From: Pelomicrobium sp036803785
Lineage (GTDB): Bacteria > Pseudomonadota > Gammaproteobacteria > Burkholderiales > UBA6910
Reading direction: 5' to 3'
DNA length: 14,210 bases
Assembly: GCF_036803785.1 (NCBI RefSeq)
Contig: NZ_DAIRTR010000081.1
Location: 1-14,210, forward strand
A program made the translations under genes and the position numbers. Positions 8,128-14,210 of this stretch are shown here, one piece after another. Numbering within the stretch: the stretch's first letter is position 1; each line of letters begins with the position of its first letter. The notes under the pieces are model-generated. The model did not search any database. It saw nothing but the letters and a program-made list of their open reading frames with translations, and was not told where the DNA came from.

Positions 8128-8451
8128 TCAGCGCTCGAGGAGGTTGCGCTTGTCTTTGACCTTGGCCCACTCATCGGCATCCGCCGGCGGATCTTTTTTC
8201 TCGATGATCGGCTTCCAGATCTTCGCCAGCTCGGCGTTCAGCGCGATGAAATCCCGCTGGTCCTCGGGTACGTCGTCCTCGGCATAAATCGCCTCCACCG
8301 GGCACTCCGGCACGCACAGCGTGCAATCGATGCACTCGTCGGGATCGATCACCAGGAAGTTGGGGCCTTCCCGAAAACAATCCACTGGGCAGACGTCCAC
8401 GCAGTCGGTGTACTTGCACTTGATACACGCTTCGGTGACGACGTAGGTCAT
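8128..8451 (-). CDS. fdxA: Seven-iron ferredoxin FdxA (3Fe-4S plus 4Fe-4S)
   Basis: This is a 107-residue soluble electron carrier of the Azotobacter FdI type. Nine cysteines are visible: C9, C12, C17, C21, C25, C40, C43, C46 and C50. By FdI numbering, C9, C17 and C50 bind the 3Fe-4S cluster; C21, C40, C43 and C46 bind the 4Fe-4S cluster; C25 matches the known free cysteine. The start MTYVVTEACIKCKYTDC and the C-terminal extension to about 107 residues fit the family well. AAGGA lies six bases before the ATG. It is transcribed away from trxA, with an FNR-type palindrome and an AT-rich inverted repeat in the shared upstream region. Its redox partner is not shown by the neighbours. Confidence 0.95.
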   Translation of the reverse strand: MTYVVTEACIKCKYTDCVDVCPVDCFREGPNFLVIDPDECIDCTLCVPECPVEAIYAEDDVPEDQRDFIALNAELAKIWKPIIEKKDPPADADEWAKVKDKRNLLER

Positions 8452-8484
8452 AGGCGGTCCTTGGAGGCTCCGATGGGCAGAAGA

Positions 8485-8499
8485 TAAAATTTCATTTTA
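8485..8499 (-). promoter_or_regulatory. AT-rich inverted repeat overlapping a candidate fdxA -10 box
   Basis: TAAAAT, a 3-base spacer, then ATTTTA form a perfect 6-bp inverted repeat 34-48 bases upstream of the fdxA start. It stands out in a GC-rich window. Read on the minus strand, TAAAAT (8499-8494) is a good -10 hexamer; no clear -35 is seen. The symmetry could also make it an operator. It matches the Fur consensus at only about half the positions, so I do not call it a Fur box. Confidence 0.4.
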
Positions 8500-8561
8500 A
8501 CAGGAAAGGCTCGAGGGGACGGCCTCCCGCAACCCTTGAAAAAGCACGGCTCCGTCCCAAT

Positions 8562-8575
8562 TTGATGCATATCAA
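8562..8575. promoter_or_regulatory. FNR/ANR/CRP-type binding site, perfect half-sites
   Basis: The sequence TTGATGCATATCAA matches the FNR consensus TTGAT-N4-ATCAA at all ten defined positions. Its centre (8568.5) lies in the divergent fdxA-trxA region, 117 bases from the fdxA start and 130 from the trxA start. From the candidate -10 boxes the centre would be near -80 for fdxA and near -70 for trxA, which are activator-type distances, though no start site is measured. The regulated gene is therefore undecided. It may bind FNR, ANR, Dnr or another CRP-family protein. Confidence 0.65.
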
Positions 8576-8626
8576 AAAGCAAGCGCGCCTTTGACTTCAG
8601 CCTTCTCAACCCGGGGGATTTTGGGC

Positions 8627-8632
8627 TAGGAT
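8627..8632 (+). promoter_or_regulatory. Candidate -10 box for trxA
   Basis: TAGGAT preceded by TTGGGC lies 67 bases before the trxA ATG. The best -35 nearby, TTGACT at 8591-8596, is 30 bases away, too far for a normal sigma-70 pair, so this placement is tentative. A weak -35 would suit activation from the FNR-type site upstream. Confidence 0.28.
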
Positions 8633-8698
8633 AGAGGCGCACTGCTTCCGGCGTCCTGCCGACTCTTGAATTCCCTGGATCCAACACCGAGCGGCCTG

Positions 8699-9025
8699 AT
8701 GAGCGAGCACATACATTACGTGACCGATGATTCCTTCGAGGCGGAGGTCTTGAAATCCGACATCCCGGTGCTGGTGGACTACTGGGCCGAATGGTGCGGT
8801 CCGTGCAAAGTGATCGCGCCCATCCTGGACGAGGTGGCCCGCGAATATGCCGGCCGGCTCAAGGTCGCCAAGCTCAACATCGACGAAAACCAGTCCACGC
8901 CGCCCCGGTACGGAATCCGCGGCATCCCCACCCTCATGCTGTTCAAGAACGGAAACGTGGAAGCCACCAGGGTCGGCGCGTTGTCCAAATCCCAGTTGAC
9001 AGCCTTTATTGACAGCCACCTTTAA
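8699..9025 (+). CDS. trxA: Thioredoxin TrxA
   Basis: This is a 108-residue cytoplasmic thiol-disulfide reductant, reduced by thioredoxin reductase and serving ribonucleotide reductase, methionine sulfoxide reductase and other targets. The active site WCGPC (C33, C36) sits after VLVDYWAE, and the cis-proline loop IRGIPTLMLF (P77) and buried D27 are present. Length and fold order match standard TrxA. The ATG at 8699 is preferred over an in-frame TTG at 8666 because MSEHIHYVTDDSFEAEVL aligns with family starts; the ribosome site is weak. rho follows after 119 bases on the same strand, a common arrangement in beta- and gammaproteobacteria. Confidence 0.96.
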   Translation: MSEHIHYVTDDSFEAEVLKSDIPVLVDYWAEWCGPCKVIAPILDEVAREYAGRLKVAKLNIDENQSTPPRYGIRGIPTLMLFKNGNVEATRVGALSKSQLTAFIDSHL

Positions 9026-9043
9026 TACGAGTAGCCTTGAGGC

Positions 9044-9085
9044 CCGGTCCGAGTTAAAAGCTTGATTCGAAAAGACCCGGACCGG
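9044..9085 (+). repeat. Inverted repeat in the trxA-rho spacer
   Basis: CCGGTCCG (9044-9051) and CGGACCGG (9078-9085) form a perfect 8-bp stem with a 26-base, A-rich loop. No T tract follows, so it is unlikely to be an intrinsic terminator. It lies in the presumed rho leader and may contribute to attenuation or to RNA processing between trxA and rho. Confidence 0.45.
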
Positions 9086-9098
9086 CTTCCAGGCGCAG

Positions 9099-9131
9099 CA
9101 CCCTCCCATCCTCTCCTTCCCTTGTTTTTCC
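9099..9131 (+). promoter_or_regulatory. Pyrimidine-rich, G-poor tract before rho (possible rut site)
   Basis: Over 33 bases there is a single G and two A; the rest is C and T. C-rich, G-poor RNA is what Rho loads on. The tract ends 13 bases before the rho ATG, in a leader with no good ribosome site. Rho is known to limit its own synthesis in E. coli through leader termination, so an autoregulatory site is a fair inference. Confidence 0.4.
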
Positions 9132-9144
9132 GGGGTCGTTCCGC

Positions 9145-10404
<1,260 letters not shown>

Positions 10405-10423
10405 GTTAGACCTCGAGCTCTTC

Positions 10424-10450
10424 GGCCGCGCCCGCACCGGGCCTGCGGCC
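10424..10450 (+). terminator. Strong GC hairpin 20 bases after the rho stop
   Basis: GGCCGC (10424-10429) pairs with GCGGCC (10445-10450), and inside it GCCCG (10430-10434) pairs with CGGGC (10438-10442) across a CAC loop, leaving a 2-base CT bulge. Eleven G/C pairs make it very stable. No T tract follows, so it is not a classical intrinsic terminator, but its place right behind rho suggests a role at the mRNA end. Confidence 0.45.
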
Positions 10451-10474
10451 ACCGTGGCGCGGCCGATACCTCTC

Positions 10475-10529
10475 GGCCATGGAATTCCTTCTCGACAAGA
10501 TCCGGGCAACGAAAAACAACGCGGACTTC
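10475..10529 (+). repeat. Direct repeat copy B, rho fragment running into the gap
   Basis: Exact second copy of rho bases 10326-10380. It begins abruptly after unrelated sequence and stops exactly where the N run begins. The first six bases after the gap, TTCGAC, equal the six bases that follow copy A in rho. This pattern is most easily explained by contig-end overlap at a scaffold join; a true partial duplication is possible. Confidence 0.85.
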
Positions 10530-10629
10530 NNNNNNNNNNNNNNNNNNNNNNNNNNNNNNNNNNNNNNNNNNNNNNNNNNNNNNNNNNNNNNNNNNNNNNN
10601 NNNNNNNNNNNNNNNNNNNNNNNNNNNNN
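10530..10629. other. Assembly gap of 100 N
   Basis: Exactly 100 undetermined bases, a conventional placeholder for a gap of unknown size. Linkage between the fdxA-trxA-rho side and the MFS-icd-rpmE side depends on the scaffolding. Confidence 0.99.
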
Positions 10630-10714
10630 TTCGACCCCCTGCCGCGGAGCCGACAAGGCCTCGCTGCCCTGGCAGCCGATAAGCGCAGCGCCTCGTGGCC
10701 CGAAGTCCGTTGGC

Positions 10715-11953
10715 TTACTGCGGCGCGCCGGATGCGGGAGCGGCCTCCGTGCGCGGGTCCATTCCCAGAGCCTCGGTCGAGCTTTCGCCCATAGGGATGA
10801 AGGTGCTCGGCACGACGCCCTCCGGCGCAGGCTTGCGGCTCTCTCCATAGCCGAAGGCGCCCAGAAGGAGAAGCACCGCGGCGAAATAGACGAACAGGCT
10901 TCCCGCTCCGAGGGCATCCATCAAGTAGCCACCCAGGGTCGGCCCGATCACCGCGCCAATGCCGTGCAGGAGCAGTAGCGCCCGGCTCGCTTCCAGCGTG
11001 TCCTCTGCCCGCATGAAATCGTTCACGTGGGCAACGCTCAGACCGTAGACGGTAAAGGCGAGCCCCCCATAGAGGAAGGCGCAGGCGATCAGCGCGGCCT
11101 GGGACAGGTCGGCGAGGGCGAAGATGGCCAGCGCCACTATGGCGCCGAGGATGCTCACTTTAGTGAGCACCGCCCGCCGATCGTGCTTGTCGGAAAACCG
11201 CCCGATGGGAAACTGCAGGAACGCACCGCCCAGCACAGCGGCGCTCACGAAGGCGGCCACGCCCGTTTCGGAAAAACCGATCCGGTAGGCATACACGGCG
11301 CCCATGCCCCAGAAGGCCCCGTTAAGCAGGCCTGAGGCGAGGGCGCCGCTCGGGCCGAGGGGCACCCGGCGAAACAAGGACGCGGGGTGGATGACCGGGG
11401 CCACCACGGGCTTGGGCTCCTGTACCTTGGTCATCACGATGGGCACAAGGGCCAAGGAAAGAATGACAGAGACGACGCCGAAGGGAACGAAGGTGCGCAC
11501 GTCCCCGACCAGGATTAGGTATTGGCCGAGCGCCATGCTGACCAGGGTAACGGTCATGTAGCTACCGAACAGACGGCCCCGCGTCTTATTGGTGGCGAGC
11601 GCATTGAGCCAGCTCTCGATCACCATATACAGGCCCACCATGCAGACCCCTGTGATCGCCCGAAACAAGCTCCAGGTGAGCGGGCCAACGCTCAGGGCAT
11701 GCAACACCGCCATGGTGGAAGCAATGGAGGCCATGGCGGCGAAGGCCCGCACGTGCCCGACGCCGCGGATAAGCGAGGGGCATAGGAAGCTGCCGAGGAT
11801 GAAACCTAAGAAGTAGGACGACATCATGGTGCCGGTCACTGCATCGGAAAATCCCTCGACGCCGGCGCGAACTCCGAGCAGCGTGAAGAAAAAGCCGATG
11901 CCCACCAGAAGAAGGCTGGTGCCGAAGAGCAGGGAAAAAATGGAGCCGAACAT
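10715..11953 (-). CDS. YcaD-like MFS transporter
   Basis: This is a 412-residue inner-membrane carrier of the major facilitator superfamily. Twelve or so hydrophobic helices are readable, beginning IFSLLFGTSLLLVGIGFFFTLL. Cytoplasmic loop features include GQYLILVGD and the loop between halves around FPIGRFSDKHDRRAVL, which matches the MFS G-x-x-x-D-R/K-x-x-R/K signature. GTMMSSYFLGFILGSFLCP and MVIESWLNALATNKTRGRLFGSYM resemble the YcaD/UMF2 subgroup, whose substrates are largely unknown, so none is proposed. The tail from about residue 380 is proline- and alanine-rich. I chose the ATG at 11953, where hydrophobic, family-like sequence begins; the frame stays open further upstream, but that stretch is arginine- and glycine-rich and not protein-like. 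The ribosome site is weak. It stands alone between the gap and a divergent icd gene. Confidence 0.85.
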   Translation of the reverse strand: MFGSIFSLLFGTSLLLVGIGFFFTLLGVRAGVEGFSDAVTGTMMSSYFLGFILGSFLCPSLIRGVGHVRAFAAMASIASTMAVLHALSVGPLTWSLFRAITGVCMVGLYMVIESWLNALATNKTRGRLFGSYMTVTLVSMALGQYLILVGDVRTFVPFGVVSVILSLALVPIVMTKVQEPKPVVAPVIHPASLFRRVPLGPSGALASGLLNGAFWGMGAVYAYRIGFSETGVAAFVSAAVLGGAFLQFPIGRFSDKHDRRAVLTKVSILGAIVALAIFALADLSQAALIACAFLYGGLAFTVYGLSVAHVNDFMRAEDTLEASRALLLLHGIGAVIGPTLGGYLMDALGAGSLFVYFAAVLLLLGAFGYGESRKPAPEGVVPSTFIPMGESSTEALGMDPRTEAAPASGAPQ

Positions 11954-12521
11954 CTCTAGCCCGGATATTCCACGAAGACGCCTCCCACGGTAAAGGCGAG
12001 AAAAGCAGCCTTGCGGCCATCGAGCGCCGCCTCGGGCGGGCGTCGGCAGGCTCCAACGCCGGGCAGCCCGGATGGCGGCACCCGCCGAGTGCACACCCGT
12101 GCTTGCGGGCTCAACCCGAAGGTGCGACCGCACCGAGGCCCGTGCCCAGCGGGGTAGTTGGCGAGACGAGCAGAATCCGAACGCAAGGGTCGTCCGACCG
12201 CCACGGCCGCCTTCCCAGCGGAACGTTGCAGCGCTCCTACGCCCTCCGGTGCTCTCGGCAGCTCCCCGTGTCGGCCCCCCTCCTCGCCCGTTGGAGCTCC
12301 ACCCCGATGACCATCGGCTAAGAGGAACCGCTTCTTGACCGGCCCCGCACGCCATGGTCCCGGGTCCCCCGAGTCACCAAGCAAGAGGGTTACGCGGACC
12401 ACCCGCGGCGGCGACGTCGGCTCGGGGATCACGGCCTCACACCCTGATCCCCACGCAAACTCCAGTACAATGAATCTCCAACAATGGATCCCCGAGCGCG
12501 AAAGACCCTCGATCCCCGGGA
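11954..12521. other. 568-base region without a convincing gene, between MFS and icd
   Basis: Divergent upstream region of the MFS and isocitrate dehydrogenase genes, unusually long for this compact window. Open frames cross it but none looks like a known protein. On the minus strand one frame ends with RKAAFLAFTVGGVFVEYPG and a stop at 11956, which reads more protein-like than the rest and may be a gene remnant or a dispersed repeat. A candidate icd -10 box lies near the right end. I see no RNA gene. Confidence 0.45.
12466..12471 (+). promoter_or_regulatory. Candidate -10 box for icd
   Basis: TACAAT lies 50 bases before the icd start in otherwise GC-rich sequence, at a fitting distance for a short leader. 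No recognisable -35 is found 16-18 bases upstream, so the call rests on the hexamer and its place only. Confidence 0.35.
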
Positions 12522-13541
12522 ATGAACGGTATCCCCGCTACCCTGATTCCCGGCGACGGCATCGGCCCCGAGATCACCGATGCCACGCTTCTGGTCCTGG
12601 AGGCCCTGGGCGCCCCCTTCCAGTGGGAGCGGCGTCTCGCTGGCATGGCGGCGGTGCAGAGTCATGGGCACCCCCTTCCGGTCGAGACGCTGGAGAGCAT
12701 CCGCCGCACCCGCCTTGCCCTGAAGGGGCCGCTAACGACACCGGTAGGCGGCGGCTACCGTTCGGTAAACGTACATCTGCGCACGGAGTTTCGGCTCTAC
12801 GCCAACGTGCGCCCGGCCCGCACCCTTCTCTCCGGCGGCCGCTACGAGGGGGTGGACATCGTACTGGTGCGGGAGAACACCGAAGGCTTTTACGTGGGTT
12901 TTGAACACTATATCCCCATGGGCGATGATCCGCGGGCCGCGGCTGTCTCCTCCGGGATCATCACCCGGGAGGGCTGCCGGCGCGTGGCCGAATTCGCCTT
13001 CGACTACGCCCTGAAGCACGGCCGCCGCAAGCTCACCATCGTGCACAAGGCCAATATCCTCAAGGCGCTCACAGGCCTGTTCTTGGAAACGGTGCGGGAA
13101 GTGGGGGCAAAGTACCAGGGCCAAATCCAGATCGAGGACCGTATCATCGACGCCTGTGCCATGCAACTGGTGTTGGATCCCAGCCGCTTTGACGTGATAC
13201 TCACCACCAACCTGTTTGGGGACATCCTTTCCGATCTGATCGCCGGCCTGGTGGGCGGCCTGGGCCTTGCGCCGGGGGCGAACATCGGGCGCGAGGCCGC
13301 CATCTTCGAAGCCGTGCATGGCTCCGCTCCCGATATCGCCGGCCAGGGCATTGCGAACCCTACGGCACTCATGCTGGCGGGAGCCATGATGTTGGAACAC
13401 GTGGGTCGGGACGACCTGGCGGAGCGGCTCAGGGGGGCCATCGAAGCGACCATCGTCGAAGACGGCGTCCGTACCCCGGACCTGGGTGGCCATGCCACCA
13501 CCGGAGCGTTTGCTCAGGCAGTGATCCGCCGTCTCGCCTGA
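12522..13541 (+). CDS. NAD-type isocitrate dehydrogenase
   Basis: This 339-residue enzyme would oxidise and decarboxylate isocitrate to 2-oxoglutarate in the TCA cycle. It opens with ATLIPGDGIGPEIT. The segment KGPLTTPVGGGYRSVNVHLR and LYANVRP gives the substrate residues S81, N83, R87 and R97, the isocitrate pattern rather than that of isopropylmalate dehydrogenase. R117 and Y124 (VRENTEGFYVG), K176 and N178 (HKANILK), and the metal aspartates D234 and D238 (NLFGDILSDL) are present. The cofactor loop reads HGSAPDIAG (D271, I272), an acidic residue where NADP-using enzymes have Lys-Tyr, so NAD is the likely cofactor. The length fits the short, IDH3-like bacterial class. The ATG at 12522 lacks a good ribosome site. 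A close homoisocitrate or tartrate dehydrogenase activity is less likely. Confidence 0.9.
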   Translation: MNGIPATLIPGDGIGPEITDATLLVLEALGAPFQWERRLAGMAAVQSHGHPLPVETLESIRRTRLALKGPLTTPVGGGYRSVNVHLRTEFRLYANVRPARTLLSGGRYEGVDIVLVRENTEGFYVGFEHYIPMGDDPRAAAVSSGIITREGCRRVAEFAFDYALKHGRRKLTIVHKANILKALTGLFLETVREVGAKYQGQIQIEDRIIDACAMQLVLDPSRFDVILTTNLFGDILSDLIAGLVGGLGLAPGANIGREAAIFEAVHGSAPDIAGQGIANPTALMLAGAMMLEHVGRDDLAERLRGAIEATIVEDGVRTPDLGGHATTGAFAQAVIRRLA

Positions 13542-13548
13542 GTTACGC

Positions 13549-13577
13549 TTGTTCGCAAAGGGCTAGTGAGAGATAAT
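13549..13577 (+). promoter_or_regulatory. Sigma-70-like promoter of rpmE
   Basis: TTGTTC (13549-13554) and GATAAT (13572-13577) are separated by exactly 17 bases, the best -35/-10 pair in the window. The predicted start near 13584 would give a leader of about 47 bases. It begins just after the icd stop codon, so rpmE need not depend on icd transcription. Confidence 0.65.
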
Positions 13578-13630
13578 ACATAATTTTCCAAATGCTTACC
13601 GTCCGGCGTTCGTGCGGCAAGGAATGCGCC

Positions 13631-13849
13631 ATGAAAGAAAAGATCCACCCCAAATACACCGAAATCACGGTCACCTGCAGCTGCGGCAATACCTTCAAGA
13701 CCCGCTCCACCCTGGGGCGAGACCTGCACGTGGAAGTGTGTTCCGCGTGCCACCCGTTCTACACGGGCACCCAGAAGATCGTGGACACCGCCGGGCGGGT
13801 GGAAAGGTTCCGCCAGAAATACGGCAACAAGCGCGCGGCCCACACTTGA
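13631..13849 (+). CDS. rpmE: 50S ribosomal protein L31, zinc-binding form
   Basis: This is a 72-residue protein of the large subunit that helps form the bridge between subunits. MKEKIHPKYTEITVTCSCGNTF, then HVEVCSACHPFYTGTQKIVDTAGRVERFRQKYG, are typical of the family. C16, C18, C37 and C40 form the zinc site, so this is the C+ form that zinc-starved cells replace with a paralogue lacking the cysteines; no such paralogue is in this window. The ATG at 13631 follows AAGGA at seven bases. It is expressed from its own promoter, 89 bases after icd. In many related genomes rpmE is found near rho. Confidence 0.96.
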   Translation: MKEKIHPKYTEITVTCSCGNTFKTRSTLGRDLHVEVCSACHPFYTGTQKIVDTAGRVERFRQKYGNKRAAHT

Positions 13850-14210
13850 AAGCCGTCTTGCCGTTTGCTGCCCCGGCTCATCCGGAATCGCCCTCCCTGC
13901 CTTTTTAAGCCTTTCGGCACAGCGTTCGATGGAGGCCTTCGCGCCTGCAGGGCGGGCGTTGTGTCGGCCGTGCAGCGCTTCTTTGTCCGCTCGGGCGTGA
14001 AGCGGTGCAACGACAGGATACGCGGCTAAAATACGCCCCATGCGCGTGGCCTTGCTCCGCCCTGATTCAACCGCGTCGCCCGCTTTTTCCCACCGCCCGT
14101 CCCAGCTCTCTGGCGGATCTGGCTCGCCCCCGGACTTACTAAGCCTCCTGCGCTCCTTCCCGTCCCTAGGCTCACGCCGAGGATAAACGCCTTGGTCTCG
14201 CCCCCCTTCC
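13850..14210. other. 361-base right edge with no supported gene
   Basis: No convincing protein or RNA gene is seen. A TAAAAT hexamer (14027-14032) lies eight bases before an ATG at 14040, but that frame closes after 48 codons and does not resemble a known protein. A T5 run at 13901-13905 follows no strong hairpin, so an rpmE terminator cannot be placed with confidence. The far end is strongly pyrimidine-rich. Confidence 0.45.

Noticed and set aside
8482..8502. Fur box upstream of fdxA
   Set aside because: Only about ten of nineteen consensus positions match; the AT-rich symmetry alone is not enough.
8666..8698. TTG start adding 11 residues to thioredoxin
   Set aside because: The resulting N-terminus MNSLDPTPSGL is not typical of TrxA; the ATG at 8699 gives the normal 108 residues.
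11954..12355. Upstream extension of the MFS frame to 546 residues
   Set aside because: The added part is not protein-like and would put a long soluble arginine-rich segment before the first membrane helix.
13514..14041. 175-residue minus-strand frame over rpmE
   Set aside because: It is antisense to the clearly conserved L31 gene and shows no recognisable domain.

Overview
The window reads as chromosomal DNA of a high-GC proteobacterium, most likely a betaproteobacterium. This rests on the trxA-rho-rpmE neighbourhood, a seven-iron FdxA ferredoxin, an AddA/AddB-like repair pair whose AddB-like partner resembles the roughly 900-residue 'probable DNA repair protein' family, and a YcaD-like MFS carrier. 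Species cannot be told from this sequence alone. A run of 100 N (10530-10629) marks a scaffold join, so the order across it is only as good as the assembly.

Left part, minus strand (7830 down to 62): a tight four-gene cluster. An AddB-like nuclease overlaps an AddA helicase-nuclease by 4 bases (GTGA). The ribosome-rescue gene arfB follows, carrying an in-frame TGA at codon 52. Last comes a 382-residue protein joining an N-terminal ribosome-hibernation (HPF/RaiA-like) domain to a degenerate sigma-70-like C-terminal half. This combination is the most unusual thing in the window.

Middle (8128-10404): fdxA on the minus strand diverges from trxA and rho on the plus strand. Their shared 247-base region holds a perfect FNR/ANR-type palindrome, suggesting oxygen-responsive control of one or both sides. 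The trxA-rho spacer holds an inverted repeat and a pyrimidine-rich, G-poor tract just before the rho start, which fits Rho autoregulation.

Right part (10405-14210): a GC hairpin follows rho, then a 55-base exact second copy of rho coding sequence that runs straight into the N gap. After the gap come a minus-strand MFS transporter, a 568-base stretch without a convincing gene, an NAD-type isocitrate dehydrogenase, and rpmE (ribosomal protein L31, zinc form) with its own promoter. rpmE often sits close behind rho in related genomes as I recall them, so the transporter and dehydrogenase look inserted or mis-scaffolded. The last 361 bases hold no gene I can support.

No mobile element, CRISPR array, tRNA or rRNA was recognised. 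The best candidates for something new are the hibernation/sigma fusion and the interrupted arfB beside it.
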